Positions 8,360 through 17,423 of a DNA stretch of 64,000 nt are shown piece by piece (the first letter of the stretch is position 1; each line of letters begins with the position of its first letter). The notes below the pieces were generated by a model. The model did no database searches and was not told the origin of the DNA. It was given only the letters and a program-made list of their open reading frames with translations. The DNA is taken from assembly GCA_016783965.1 (NCBI GenBank), contig JADHVO010000004.1, positions 248,001-312,000 of the forward strand, given 5' to 3'. A program made the position numbers and the translations under genes. The DNA comes from Alphaproteobacteria bacterium. Its GTDB lineage: Bacteria > Pseudomonadota > Alphaproteobacteria > Micropepsales > Micropepsaceae.

Positions 8360-10213
8360 TCAGCTCGCGAGCGCGAGCGCGCTGGTGAATTGCAGATCGG
8401 CGAGGCGAGCATAAAGGCCGCCCCGCGCCACGAGTTCGGCATGGCTGCCCTCCCCCACCACGCGGCCCTGGTCCATCACGACGATGCGCTTCAGGCGCTG
8501 GATGGTGGCAAGGCGGTGTGCGATCACGATGGTGGTGCGGCCAGCCATCAGATTCTCGAGGCCGATCTGCACCAGGCGTTCGTTCTCCGCGTCCAGCGCG
8601 CTGGTCGCTTCGTCAAGCAGGAGTAGCGGCGCATCGCGCAGGATGGCGCGGGCAATGGCGACGCGCTGGCGCTGTCCGCCGGAGAGCGTCACGCCGCGCT
8701 CGCCGACAAGCGTCTGATAGCCGCTCGGCAGCTTGTCGATAAACTCGGCGGCCGCGGCGGCTTCGGCGGCGCGGCGCACGTCGTCATCGCTCGCATCGGG
8801 ACGGCCGTAGCGGATGTTGTCCGCCAGCGTGCCGGAGAAGATCACGCTGTCCTGCGCCACCACCGCGATGTTGCGGCGGAGGTCCGACGGATCGGCGTTG
8901 GCAAGATCGACGCCGTCGAACGTGATGCTGCCCGCCTGCGGCGCGAAGAAGCGCAGCAGGAGCTGGAACACCGTCGACTTGCCGGCGCCCGAAGGCCCGA
9001 CCAGCGCCACCGCCTCGCCCGGCGCGATGTCGAGCGAGAAGCCGTGCAGCGCCTTGTAGTTCGGCCGCGACGGATAATGGAACGTCACATCGCGGAAGCT
9101 CACCACGCCCTTGGCCGGCCGCCCGATGGCCTGCGGTTGTGCAGGCACCGCGACTTCCGGCTTCACGGTGAGTAGTTCGCTCAAGCGCTCTGCCGCACCC
9201 GCGGCGCGTTGCACATCGCCCCACGTCTCGCTCATCGCGCCCACGCCACCGGCCACGATGCCGGCGTAGAAGATAAACTGCACCAGTTGGCCCGCCGACA
9301 TCGCGCGCGACACCACGTCCTGCGCGCCGATCCAGCCGACGCCGGCAATGGCGCCGAACGCCGCGAAGATAACCACGGCCGTCATGGCGGCGCGGGCGCG
9401 CGTGCGCAGGATCGCGACATCGAACGAGTTCTCCACCGTCTGGCCGTAGCGCGCGCTCTCGCCCTCTTCGCGCGTGAAGGCCTGCACGGTCTGCACCGCG
9501 TTCAGCGTCTCGCTCGCATGCGCGCTGGTATCGGCGATGCGATCCTGGCTGCGGCGGCTCAAGGCGCGAACCCAACGCCCGAACAGGAGCAGCGGGATCA
9601 TCACCAGCACGACGGCGCCGATCACGAGCAGCGTCAGCTTGGCGCTGGTGACGAACATCAGCACCAGTCCACCGACGAACATCACAAAGTTGCGTGCCGA
9701 TACCGACACCGACGAACCCACCAGCGTCTGGATCAGGGTCGTGTCGGCGGTCAGGCGCGAGAGGACTTCACCTGTGCGCGTCACTTCGAAGAAGGAAGGC
9801 GACAGCCTGATGACGTTGGCGAACACGGCCTTGCGCAGATCGGCGACGACCCGCTCGCCGATCCAGGTCACGAAATAGAAGCGGATGGCGGTCGCAATGC
9901 CGAGAACCGCCGCGGCGAGCAACAGCAGGCCGAAATAGCGCGAGATGAGCTGGATCTGGTCGGTGCTGAAGCCCTTGTCGATCAAGCCGCGCAACGCCGC
10001 AGGAAGGACCAGGGTCGCGCCCGACGAAACGATCAGCGCCAGGCTGGCGGCCGCGATCCGGAAGCGGAACGGGCGGACGAACGGCACGAGCGCCCGCAGC
10101 GACCCTAGCGAGCGGCCCTTCGCCCGGCCCGCGGCCACATATTCCATCTGCTCAGCGTATTCTTCCCCGGTCTGGCTCAAGGGTTCCGCGTCCGGCTGGC
10201 CTGTCCGCCCCAT
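8360..10213 (-). CDS. ABC exporter, fused permease and ATPase (MsbA/ABCB type)
   Basis: A half-transporter of 617 residues. The membrane domain spans about residues 45-335 with six helices; the nucleotide-binding domain covers about 365-600 with Walker A GPSGAGKST (about 402), signature LSGGQRQR, Walker B LLLLDEATSAL and the switch His in VIAHRL. It works as a homodimer exporting lipids, peptides or drugs; the substrate cannot be told from sequence. The first 40 residues are polar and precede helix 1; a later start at 10147 is possible. It is the first gene of the minus-strand run 10213-6158. Confidence 0.92.
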   Translation of the reverse strand: MGRTGQPDAEPLSQTGEEYAEQMEYVAAGRAKGRSLGSLRALVPFVRPFRFRIAAASLALIVSSGATLVLPAALRGLIDKGFSTDQIQLISRYFGLLLLAAAVLGIATAIRFYFVTWIGERVVADLRKAVFANVIRLSPSFFEVTRTGEVLSRLTADTTLIQTLVGSSVSVSARNFVMFVGGLVLMFVTSAKLTLLVIGAVVLVMIPLLLFGRWVRALSRRSQDRIADTSAHASETLNAVQTVQAFTREEGESARYGQTVENSFDVAILRTRARAAMTAVVIFAAFGAIAGVGWIGAQDVVSRAMSAGQLVQFIFYAGIVAGGVGAMSETWGDVQRAAGAAERLSELLTVKPEVAVPAQPQAIGRPAKGVVSFRDVTFHYPSRPNYKALHGFSLDIAPGEAVALVGPSGAGKSTVFQLLLRFFAPQAGSITFDGVDLANADPSDLRRNIAVVAQDSVIFSGTLADNIRYGRPDASDDDVRRAAEAAAAAEFIDKLPSGYQTLVGERGVTLSGGQRQRVAIARAILRDAPLLLLDEATSALDAENERLVQIGLENLMAGRTTIVIAHRLATIQRLKRIVVMDQGRVVGEGSHAELVARGGLYARLADLQFTSALALAS

Positions 10214-10323
10214 ATATAGGAGCGCGGAAAGCGGAGCTAAGGGACCCTTCGCCGCGCGGGTTGCTTTCTTGAAGGCCCTTCCCTATAAGGCCCGGCTTCC
10301 GTGACGGGACAAAGGGCTTGGCC

Positions 10324-10557
10324 ATGAAAAAGGGCATCCACCCCAACTACCATTTCGTCGAGGTCCGCCTGAACAACGGCGAGACCTACAAGACCCGCAC
10401 GACTTGGGGCGAGGCCGGCCAGCAGCTCACGCTCGACATCGACCCGACGACGCACCCGGCCTGGACCGGCGGTCAGCAGCAGCTGATGGACCGCGGCGGC
10501 CGCCTGACGCGCTTCAACAAGAAGTTCGCGGGCATGGTCGGCGGCGAGAAGAAGTAA
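10324..10557 (+). CDS. rpmE: 50S ribosomal protein L31
   Basis: A protein of 77 residues beginning [10 protein letters not shown] and containing [13 protein letters not shown] and the basic FNKKFAG end of L31. It lacks the Cys pairs of the zinc-binding form, so it is the zinc-independent type usual in alphaproteobacteria. The ATG at 10324 gives the family's start; the TTG two codons upstream is not needed. It is divergent from the ABC exporter and followed by a strong hairpin. Confidence 0.95.
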   Translation: MKKGIHPNYHFVEVRLNNGETYKTRTTWGEAGQQLTLDIDPTTHPAWTGGQQQLMDRGGRLTRFNKKFAGMVGGEKK

Positions 10558-10580
10558 GCCGCACCAACGATCGAATTCGC

Positions 10581-10611
10581 GAACGGCCGTCCGGTTTCCG
10601 GGCGGCCGTTC
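10581..10611 (+). terminator. Hairpin terminator between rpmE and the converging kinase gene
   Basis: A 14-bp stem, GAACGGCCGTCCGG (10581-10594) with CCGGGCGGCCGTTC (10598-10611) apart from one imperfect pair, follows the rpmE stop by 24 bp. The T-run is weak (CTGCTTTG), and it lies just before the stop of the converging gene, so it may act in both directions. Confidence 0.65.
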
Positions 10612-10618
10612 TGCTTTG

Positions 10619-11527
10619 TCATCCTTCGTCACGATGGTCGGCGAGGATTTCGCCGATGACGTGGCGGGCACGCGCCACGAGGGGCGGATTGGTCTGCCGG
10701 TAGTACGGCATCGCAACCAGCGCGAGCGCGAGCGCCCAGCCGCGGCCCCGCGCCCAGCTTGCATCGTCGGCATCGAGTACCGCGCGAAACACGCCGCGCA
10801 CATCGCGATCAAACAGACTCCATGCGACGAAGATGTCGGCAGCGGGATCGCCGATCGCGAGGCCGCCGAAGTCGATCACGCCACACAGCGTTCCATCCTT
10901 CGCCAGAAGATTGGCCGCACTGAGATCGCCATGAACCCAGACCGGCGCGCCGTGCCAGGCTGCAGCGGCGCTGTCGGCGTCCCACGCCGCGACCACCGCG
11001 GTCGTATCGATCTCGCCTTCTAGTGCAGCGATGGAGCGGCGGGTAATGCCGTCGCGCCGGATCAGAGGTTCGCCGCGGCCGAAATTGTGCTGTCCCGGAC
11101 GTGGGGCGCCGGTGGTGTCGATCTCACGCAGCGCACAGATGAACCGCGCCAATGCCTGCGCAAGTACGGCGCCGTTGCCGCCCTCAAGCAGAGTCTCACC
11201 CGTTACCCAGCGGCACACGGACCAATCAAAGGGATAACCTTCCTGCGGCGCACCGCGCGCCAGCGGCACCGGAATCGCGGCCGGCAATCGCGGCGCCATG
11301 CGTGGCAGCCACAGCTGCTCCTTCGCGACCTGGAGCGCGGCCACCGGCCGCCGCGGCAGCCGCACCGCCATGTCAGGGCCCAACCGGTACATCGCGTTGT
11401 CGGTACCGGAAGACGGCACCGCGGTCACCGGAAGCTCCCGCCAGCGTGGAAACTGGGCCGCAACCAGCCGGCGCACCAACACTTCGTCGATGTCGATCTC
11501 GTCGTCATGCATCTTGCGGGTAGTCAT
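10619..11527 (-). CDS. Aminoglycoside phosphotransferase-family kinase
   Basis: A protein of about 302 residues with the APH/choline kinase fold. The nucleotide-binding lobe has GTDNAMYRLG; the catalytic loop is VWVHGDLSAANLL (HGD with the metal-binding Asn further on) and the metal-binding segment is VIDFGGLAIGDPAAD. Family members phosphorylate aminoglycosides, macrolides or small metabolites; the substrate cannot be read here and a resistance role is not implied. Several in-frame starts exist (11539, 11527, 11512) with no clear ribosome site; the middle one is used. It is a single gene converging with rpmE. Confidence 0.85.
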   Translation of the reverse strand: MTTRKMHDDEIDIDEVLVRRLVAAQFPRWRELPVTAVPSSGTDNAMYRLGPDMAVRLPRRPVAALQVAKEQLWLPRMAPRLPAAIPVPLARGAPQEGYPFDWSVCRWVTGETLLEGGNGAVLAQALARFICALREIDTTGAPRPGQHNFGRGEPLIRRDGITRRSIAALEGEIDTTAVVAAWDADSAAAAWHGAPVWVHGDLSAANLLAKDGTLCGVIDFGGLAIGDPAADIFVAWSLFDRDVRGVFRAVLDADDASWARGRGWALALALVAMPYYRQTNPPLVARARHVIGEILADHRDEG

Positions 11528-11711
11528 GCGCGACCACACGCGACGCGCGGGCGCGCACCAAGGCTCTGAATCATTGGGTTTTCCGAAAGCAGAGTGAAAG
11601 ACGACTGCCTCGCAAGCAGCGGGAAACGCTTAGAGCGTGGTCCTGCGCATGGGGAACTCCCGCCATTGAATCGGCGCGGAAAATATGCGCCCGCAATCCG
11701 CCCGATGCAAC

Positions 11712-12221
11712 TTAAGCCGCGTCTTCGTCCCCGAAGGCCTTGGCGAGGCGATTGAGCTGCCCGTGCACGGCCGGGATCGACGTCCTCCGCAGGCCGTTCG
11801 CGAACAGCACGTCGTCGAGACGCGCGATGCGGCGGTAGAGGTTGTCGCTGCGCGCCAGCAGGTCGCGCAGGGTCGGCGGCAGGAGATCGGTGCCGTCGGC
11901 GCCGCCGCCGAGGCAGATCTCTTTCGAGCCCAGCCGGTAGCGCTCACTGCCCGCATCCGATGCCGGCATGTCGCCTTCGTGCACCGCGCGCTGCACCAGG
12001 AGCCAGCTTGCCGCCTGCATCAGCCGCGTGGTCACACGCATGCTCTCCCCGGCGTAGAGAAGCGCCGCCTTGCGCGGCAGCTCTTTCGACTCCTTGCGGC
12101 CGCGGCCGTCGAGATACTTTGCCGTTTCTTCGACCAGCGCCATGCCTTCGTCGAACGTCCGCTCGAACAGTGCCGAGCCGGTGAAGTTGTGGATGTCGTC
12201 CCCGATTTCTTCGTCAGCCAT
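11712..12221 (-). CDS. rcdA: DUF1465 protein, RcdA homologue (CtrA degradation factor)
   Basis: A protein of 169 residues, all helical, of the DUF1465 family to which Caulobacter RcdA belongs. Recognisable family stretches are GMALVEETAKYLDGRGR, ESMRVTTRLMQAASWLLVQRAV, and a C-terminal helix ending in an acidic tail. RcdA is a dimeric three-helix-bundle adaptor that, with CpdR and PopA, helps deliver substrates including CtrA to ClpXP at the cell pole. The ATG at 12221 was chosen because homologous sequence begins there; the frame stays open to 12335. A GATTC (GANTC) site lies upstream at 12282-12286. It is a single gene near a DUF1192 gene on the same strand. Confidence 0.82.
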   Translation of the reverse strand: MADEEIGDDIHNFTGSALFERTFDEGMALVEETAKYLDGRGRKESKELPRKAALLYAGESMRVTTRLMQAASWLLVQRAVHEGDMPASDAGSERYRLGSKEICLGGGADGTDLLPPTLRDLLARSDNLYRRIARLDDVLFANGLRRTSIPAVHGQLNRLAKAFGDEDAA

Positions 12222-12370
12222 GTGGCCGTGTGCCCGTGATAGCGCGCGAACCGTAACAAGCATCGGCGCGCACGCAAGGCGGATTCCACGCATCTCTGGA
12301 GATAAACCAAATGAATGGTTGCAGCAGAGCATCACAGCCCTGTGCGTATTAATCTTGATGAACGCGCCTC

Positions 12371-12568
12371 TCAGCGTTTGAAGAACGCGTCGGCGGCGGA
12401 TTTCGTCGCATCGCGGGCGCGAATCGCTTCGCGGCAGCGTGCGATCTCGCCTTCCAGTGCCGCGATGCGGTTCTCGAGTTCGTGGGCCGATAGGGCGGTG
12501 ATGTCCTCGCCCAGCACGATGTCGGGCTGCTTCTTGCGCGGCGTCAACTCGTCGGGATCGATCGGCAT
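12371..12568 (-). CDS. DUF1192 small protein
   Basis: A protein of 65 residues with the DUF1192 pattern: an N-terminal charged part, then SAHELENRIAALEGEIARCR, a short coiled coil, and a C-terminal Phe-Phe-Lys-Arg. Function is unknown. In alphaproteobacteria this gene commonly sits divergent from a quinone oxidoreductase gene, as here (61-bp shared upstream region). It lies 149 bp upstream of rcdA on the same strand. Confidence 0.85.
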   Translation of the reverse strand: MPIDPDELTPRKKQPDIVLGEDITALSAHELENRIAALEGEIARCREAIRARDATKSAADAFFKR

Positions 12569-12629
12569 CTCTTGCGCTCCGTTGGTGCTAGTGTTCGCTT
12601 ACGGTACAGCGAGTGCAAGCGGTGAGCGC

Positions 12630-13604
12630 ATGAAGGCGATCGAAGTCAGGAATCCCGGACAGGGCTACACGCTGGTGGTGGCCGAAATTGCGACGCCGAA
12701 GCCGGGACCCGGCGAGGTATTGATCAGAAACACCGCCGCGGGGCTGAACCGGGCTGATCTGGCACAGGCGATGGGCGGTTATCCGCCGCCGCCGGGCGCA
12801 CCCGCCACGCTGGGCATGGAGTCATCGGGGGAGATCGCCGAGGTCGGCCCGGGCGTCACGGCATACAGGGCCGGCGACAAGGTGTGTGCGCTGATGGGCG
12901 GCGGCGGTTATGCCGAATATGCCCTGGCGTCGGAGAAGTGCCTGCTGCCGATACCGAAAGGCCTGGGCGTCGCCGAAGCCGCGGCGCTGCCCGAAGTCCA
13001 CTTCACCGTATGGACCAACCTGATGGACACCGCGCGGCTGAAGCCGGGCGAGAGTGTACTGATCCACGGCGGCACGTCCGGTATCGGCACGGCGGCGATC
13101 CAGCTTTGCGTCGCGCGCGGCCACAAGGTGTTCTCGACCGCCGCGAGCGAAGAAAAGTGCGCCGCGATCCGCGCGCTGGGCGGGCATGCGATCAACTACA
13201 AGGAGCAGGACTTCGTCCAGGTGGTGAAAGACGCCACCGGTGGGCGTGGAGTCGACGTGACCCTCGACATGGTCGGCGGCGACTACATCCAGCGCAACAT
13301 GAGCGCCGCGGCGATCTGGGGCCGCATCGTGAACATCGCCTACCAGGCGGGCATGCAGGCGAGCGTGAACTTCGGCCCGATGCTGATGAAGCGGCTCTCG
13401 CTCCTCGCGACGACCCTGCGCGCCCGCTCCAACGACGAAAAGGGCGTGATCCGCGACGCCCTGCTCCGCGAAGTCTGGCCCCTGATCGACGCCGGCACGA
13501 TCAGGCCGATCGTTGACCACACCTACCCGCTGGCCGAAGCAGCCGAAGCCCACAAGCGCATGGCCGGCAGCGGCCACATCGGAAAACTCCTGCTGACGAT
13601 GTGA
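12630..13604 (+). CDS. NAD(P)H-quinone oxidoreductase (zeta-crystallin type)
   Basis: A medium-chain reductase of 324 residues without zinc ligands. The N-terminal GroES-like domain shows LNRADLAQAMGGYPPPPG and LGMESSGEIAEVG; the Rossmann domain has SVLIHGGTSGIGTAAIQL, the AxxGxxG-type variant of quinone reductases. It probably carries out one- or two-electron reduction of quinones or other alpha,beta-unsaturated carbonyls with NADPH, in the cytosol. The ATG at 12630 begins the family sequence (MKAIEV). Its stop overlaps the next gene's region, so 12630-15348 looks like one operon. Confidence 0.92.
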   Translation: MKAIEVRNPGQGYTLVVAEIATPKPGPGEVLIRNTAAGLNRADLAQAMGGYPPPPGAPATLGMESSGEIAEVGPGVTAYRAGDKVCALMGGGGYAEYALASEKCLLPIPKGLGVAEAAALPEVHFTVWTNLMDTARLKPGESVLIHGGTSGIGTAAIQLCVARGHKVFSTAASEEKCAAIRALGGHAINYKEQDFVQVVKDATGGRGVDVTLDMVGGDYIQRNMSAAAIWGRIVNIAYQAGMQASVNFGPMLMKRLSLLATTLRARSNDEKGVIRDALLREVWPLIDAGTIRPIVDHTYPLAEAAEAHKRMAGSGHIGKLLLTM

Positions 13605-13606
13605 GC

Positions 13607-14878
13607 ATGCGCATTCTTCTGAGCGGCGCCAACGGGTTCATTGGGCGCTACCTGTTGGCCAGGCTGGTCGGCGCCGGGCACGAGGTCATTCCCGCCGTGC
13701 GTGACGTGCGCCAGACCAACGACGTGCTGGGCCGGCCGGCATCGATTCCCGTCGATTTCAATCGCGACGTCACGCCCGAGACATGGTTGCCGCGACTCAA
13801 GGATATTGATGCGGTCATCAATTGCGTCGGCATCCTCCAGGGAAGGCCGGGCCAGTCAATCCAGGCGATTCACGCCGCGGCGCCGATCGCCTTGTTCAAG
13901 GCCTGCCAGCAGATTGGCGTCAAACGCGTGATCCAGATCTCCGCGATCAGCTCCGGCGCAGACACCGCCTATGCGCACACGAAACAGCAGGCGGACACTT
14001 TTCTCGAAGCGACAACGCTCGATTGGATCGTCCTGCGTCCCTCGCTGGTCTATGCCGCCGGCGCTTATGGCGGCACGTTGCTGTTCCGCGCGCTGGCCGC
14101 CCTGCCGTTCGCGATTCCGTTGATCGGCAAGGGGGAACAAGAGTTCCAGCCGATCCACATGGATGACCTCACAGCTACCGTGCTCCGCATCCTGGCGACA
14201 CCGGCCATCACCCGTACGGTGATCGACCCAGTCGGTCCGGAGACGCTTTCGCTCCGCCAGATCCTGCTCGATCTGCGTCGCTGGCTCGGGCTCAGCAGCG
14301 CACCCACGCTGTCGATCCCGTTATGGCTGGTACGACCGGTTGCACGCGTCGGCGATGCGTTCGGCGGCACGATCAACACCACAGCGCTGCGTCAGCTTGC
14401 CTTCGGCAACACCGGATCGTTGGAGTCGTTCGTGCGTGCAACAGGAATCCAGCCGCGCCGCTGGCACGACATGCTGCTCGCCTATCCCGCGCAGTTGCAG
14501 GACCGCTGGGCGGCGCGACTCTATTTTCTGCGACCTCTGCTGCGCTGGGCGATCGCGCTGACCTGGTTCGGATCGGGCCTTGCCGGGCTCTTTCATCGCG
14601 ACGCGATTGCCGCGAACATGCCGATGCTCGGACAGGCACCGCCAACGGGCCTGATATGGGCGGTGTGCCTGCTCGATCTGCTGATCGGCGCGGCAGTCGT
14701 CGCGCGCTGGCGGACGCGGCTGATGACGGCTGCGCAGGTCGCTGTGGTCGCCGGCTACACCACCGTGCTCACGCTGTCGGAACCGTCCTTGTGGATCGAA
14801 CCGTTCGGCCCGCTGCTGAAGAACCTGCCGTTCGTCGCGGCCGTGCTGGCGCTCGCCGTGCTGGAGACCGAGCGATGA
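13607..14878 (+). CDS. Fusion of NAD-dependent epimerase/SDR domain and DoxX-like membrane domain
   Basis: A protein of 423 residues. The first about 290 residues form an atypical extended SDR domain (ILLSGANGFIGRYLLARL nucleotide motif; a YAHTKQQAD segment at the place of the Tyr-x-x-x-Lys active site). The last about 130 residues carry four hydrophobic helices of the DoxX-like type. The fusion suggests a membrane-tethered nucleotide-dependent enzyme. ATG 13607 is used; a GTG at 13601 is also in frame. Its stop overlaps the start of the DUF2269 gene by 4 bp. The substrate is unknown. Confidence 0.82.
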   Translation: MRILLSGANGFIGRYLLARLVGAGHEVIPAVRDVRQTNDVLGRPASIPVDFNRDVTPETWLPRLKDIDAVINCVGILQGRPGQSIQAIHAAAPIALFKACQQIGVKRVIQISAISSGADTAYAHTKQQADTFLEATTLDWIVLRPSLVYAAGAYGGTLLFRALAALPFAIPLIGKGEQEFQPIHMDDLTATVLRILATPAITRTVIDPVGPETLSLRQILLDLRRWLGLSSAPTLSIPLWLVRPVARVGDAFGGTINTTALRQLAFGNTGSLESFVRATGIQPRRWHDMLLAYPAQLQDRWAARLYFLRPLLRWAIALTWFGSGLAGLFHRDAIAANMPMLGQAPPTGLIWAVCLLDLLIGAAVVARWRTRLMTAAQVAVVAGYTTVLTLSEPSLWIEPFGPLLKNLPFVAAVLALAVLETER

Positions 14879-15348
14879 GCGACTACTACCCTCTCATCAA
14901 GCTCATCCACATCCTGTCCTCGACTGTCCTGTTCGGAACGGGACTCGGCACCGCATTCCAGATGTGGGTGACGAACCGAAGTGGTGATGTCCGCGCCATT
15001 GCGCAGACGGCCCAAAATGTCGTCTGGGCCGACTGGCTGTTCACCACGCCCGCGATTGTCGTCCAGCCTGCCACCGGCCTGCTGCTCATCAACGCCGCCG
15101 GCTACGGCCTGTGGGAACCATGGCTGATGGTCGCCTATGCGCTCTATGCAATTGCTGGGGCCTGCTGGATGCCGGTCGTGTGGATTCAGTTGCAGCTGCG
15201 CGATCTTGCGCGCGCCGCCGCGACCGGCGCGGCACCGCTACCAGTGCGCTATCATCGTCTGATGGCATGGTGGTTCTGGCTTGGCTGGCCGGCCTTCTCG
15301 TCCGTCGTGGCAATCTTCTGGCTGATGGTGACGAAACCGGTCTTCTGA
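14875..15348 (+). CDS. DUF2269 family membrane protein
   Basis: A protein of 157 residues with four transmembrane helices and the family start YYPLIKLIHILSSTVLFGTG, whose His sits within helix 1. DUF2269 proteins are integral membrane proteins of unknown role, often encoded beside SDR-DoxX fusions, as here with ATGA overlap. The pair probably forms one functional unit in the inner membrane. Confidence 0.85.
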   Translation: MSDYYPLIKLIHILSSTVLFGTGLGTAFQMWVTNRSGDVRAIAQTAQNVVWADWLFTTPAIVVQPATGLLLINAAGYGLWEPWLMVAYALYAIAGACWMPVVWIQLQLRDLARAAATGAAPLPVRYHRLMAWWFWLGWPAFSSVVAIFWLMVTKPVF

Positions 15349-15367
15349 AGTCGTGGAGGGAATTGAG

Positions 15368-16513
15368 ATGGAAGCGGGCTCCTATCGCACTGTTCCGGTC
15401 GAGCGAGTCGAATGGGGCGTGCCGGCTGCAAAGGCGATCGTGGCGGACGCGAAGAATCGCGACGCCAGGCGCGTGCTGGTCGTCGCGTCGGCGACGCTGG
15501 CACGGAATACCTCCATCGTCAGCGAGACGAAGGGCGCGCTGGGTGAGCGTTTCGCCGCACTCTACGACGGCTGCAAGGAGCATTCGCCGCTCGACACCGT
15601 GCTCGCCTGCGCGCTGCTGGCGCATGACGTCAAGCCGGACCTGATCGCGACCATCGGCGGCGGCTCGCACATCGACACCGCGAAGATCGTGCAGTTGTGC
15701 CTGACCCACGATATCCGGACAATGGACGCTTTGCTCGCCTACACGAACAAGCCGACCACCGAACCCTCGGTCGTGCGCCAGATCATGGTGCCGACCACGC
15801 TGTCGGGGGCGGAGTTCGGCAATCTCGGCGGCGCGCTGGACACGACAAAGAAGCTCAAGACCAGCTTCATCGCGCCCGACATGGTCGGTCGCGTGATCGC
15901 GCTCGACCCCTGGGCGGCGACCCACACACCCGAGTGGCTGTGGCTTTCGACCGCGATCCGCTCGGTCGATCACGCGATCGAGGGCTATTGCGCGCTGCGC
16001 TCCAACCCTTTCATCCGCGGCAGCGCACTGCATGCGCTCCGCCTCTTCGCCCAATCGCTTCGCCGCACCAAGGCCGATCCCAACGATCTCGACGCGCGCC
16101 TGATGTCGCTCCAGGCGGTGTGGCTCGCGACATCGGGCCTCGCGCGCGTGCCGATGGGCGCGAGCCACGGCATCGGCTACCTCCTCGGCTCCATGGGTGG
16201 CGTGCCGCATGGCTACACGTCGTGTGTGATGCTGCCCGCGGTGCTCAAATGGAACGCGGCGGTGAACGTGGACATCCAGCCGCCCATCGCCGACGCCCTC
16301 GGTCGGCCGGACCTCTCCGCCGCCGACGCCGTGGCTGCCCTGCTCGACGACCTCCAGATGCCGCGCACCCTCAAGGACGTCGGCATCGGCGACGACCTGG
16401 TTCCCAGGATCGCCGAACAGGCCGCCAAGAGCCCCGCAGTCGCCAACAACCCGCGCCCCGTCAAAACCCCGCAAGACGCTCTTGAGATTCTCGCTCTCGC
16501 CAGCCGGCGCTGA
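15368..16513 (+). CDS. Iron-containing alcohol dehydrogenase, maleylacetate reductase-like
   Basis: A protein of 381 residues with the group III dehydrogenase fold. The dinucleotide motif is IGGGSHIDTAKI; PTTLSGAEFGNLGG is the variant of the PTTxGTGSE loop seen in maleylacetate-reductase-like members. The four metal ligands are visible: Asp and His in SVDHAIEGY, His in GASHGIGYLLG and His in GVPHGY. It probably reduces or oxidises a small carbonyl compound with NAD(P)H. ATG 15368 is preceded by GGAGGG; it follows DUF2269 by 19 bp. Its last 53 bp overlap the converging small membrane gene. Confidence 0.88.
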   Translation: MEAGSYRTVPVERVEWGVPAAKAIVADAKNRDARRVLVVASATLARNTSIVSETKGALGERFAALYDGCKEHSPLDTVLACALLAHDVKPDLIATIGGGSHIDTAKIVQLCLTHDIRTMDALLAYTNKPTTEPSVVRQIMVPTTLSGAEFGNLGGALDTTKKLKTSFIAPDMVGRVIALDPWAATHTPEWLWLSTAIRSVDHAIEGYCALRSNPFIRGSALHALRLFAQSLRRTKADPNDLDARLMSLQAVWLATSGLARVPMGASHGIGYLLGSMGGVPHGYTSCVMLPAVLKWNAAVNVDIQPPIADALGRPDLSAADAVAALLDDLQMPRTLKDVGIGDDLVPRIAEQAAKSPAVANNPRPVKTPQDALEILALASRR

Positions 16514-16802
16514 CGATGAACACAGCGGTCATCGCGAAATAGCCGAAGCGCAGAGGCGCCAGATAATCTCCCAGCGCTATGGAAACGACGAGCGCGGACG
16601 CGAACACCAGCAGCAACACCGCGCAGGCCGCGCGCTCGATTGGCCTGAAAAGAAAGGCCAGGGCCGCGACGAACTCGGGGACTGCGAGCGCCAGAGCGAC
16701 ATGATGCTGATGGCCGGGGTTCACCGCCGTAACGGCGCTGCTTCCCGCGATGAACAAAGCGAAACTCCAGCGCAGCAGACGCAGGGCCCAGCTGCTGGTC
16801 AT
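16461..16802 (-). CDS. Small membrane protein of unknown function
   Basis: A protein of 113 residues with four hydrophobic segments, of DoxX-like length but without a clear family match. Its ATG overlaps the stop of the upstream gene by 4 bp (ATGA), so it is the third gene of the operon that starts at 17417. The 3' end overlaps the converging Fe-alcohol dehydrogenase gene by 53 bp. Confidence 0.6.
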   Translation of the reverse strand: MTSSWALRLLRWSFALFIAGSSAVTAVNPGHQHHVALALAVPEFVAALAFLFRPIERAACAVLLLVFASALVVSIALGDYLAPLRFGYFAMTAVFIVSAGWRERESQERLAGF

Positions 16803-17173
16803 GCACGCTCCACCGGACGGGGCAGGACGAAGGTCTTGCGCGCAATCGGTTCGTTCAACTGTCCCGGCGCATACCACCGCGCCAGCACGGTCTTGTCGAA
16901 CAGCTCGGCGTTCGACGCAGCGAAGGCGCGATAGTCGTCGCAATCCGCCCCGCGTTCGGCGATCAACGCGAGGAAGGCAAGCGTGATCGTCTCGTGATAG
17001 GCGCCGGGGTTGCCGGCGCGCGCTGCGATCGCCTTCAGTGCGGCCGAATAGGCACGCGCCGCATCCAGGAAGTCGTGGCGCTTCAGAATCTCGAACGCCA
17101 TGTGCACGTGATCGGCATGTCGGAAATCGCCGGCCTCGATCTCGCCGTGAAGGAAGGCGTGAAGATCAGCCAT
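16799..17173 (-). CDS. Conserved helical protein of unknown function
   Basis: A protein of 124 residues, soluble and helical. It has a histidine-rich N-terminus (FRHADHVHMAFEIL), a central GNPGAYHETITLAFLALI segment and a C-terminal ARKTFVLPR end. This His-plus-YHETIT pattern recurs in a widespread family without assigned function; conserved His and Glu could bind metal, which is inference. It overlaps the ribbon-helix-helix gene upstream by 8 bp and the membrane protein gene downstream by 4 bp. Confidence 0.7.
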   Translation of the reverse strand: MADLHAFLHGEIEAGDFRHADHVHMAFEILKRHDFLDAARAYSAALKAIAARAGNPGAYHETITLAFLALIAERGADCDDYRAFAASNAELFDKTVLARWYAPGQLNEPIARKTFVLPRPVERA

Positions 17174-17417
17174 CCGCCGCCTCCGAGAGCCGATGGGAAT
17201 CCTCCGCCGTCAGGTCGAGCCCGTAGACATCCCTCAGTTGCGCGATCTGCTTCAGCGTCTTTTCGCCAAACGGCGCTTTGCCTTCGAAGGCGTGCAGCAC
17301 GATCCCCTCGAGCAGATCGCCAAGCGAAAGGTCCAGGCTCTCGGCCAAGCCCTTCAGCACCTTCAGTGTCCGCTTTTCCAGCCGGACGCCGGTCTGCACC
17401 CGCTCTATCGTTTTCAT
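17166..17417 (-). CDS. Probable ribbon-helix-helix DNA-binding regulator
   Basis: A protein of 83 residues. The N-terminal stretch VQTGVRLEKRTLKVLKGLAE followed by a helix (LSLGDLLEGIVLHAFEG) fits a ribbon-helix-helix fold, and a second helical part follows. ATG 17417 begins the homologous part; the frame remains open to 17441 through the palindrome. A perfect 7-bp inverted repeat lies 7 bp upstream of the start, which suggests self-repression of the three-gene operon. The fold call rests on pattern only. Confidence 0.6.
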   Translation of the reverse strand: MKTIERVQTGVRLEKRTLKVLKGLAESLDLSLGDLLEGIVLHAFEGKAPFGEKTLKQIAQLRDVYGLDLTAEDSHRLSEAADG

Positions 17418-17423
17418 GTTATC

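Noticed and set aside
10619..11527. Antibiotic resistance gene
   Set aside because: APH-family kinases are often metabolic; nothing here (no mobile element, no resistance neighbours) supports a resistance role.
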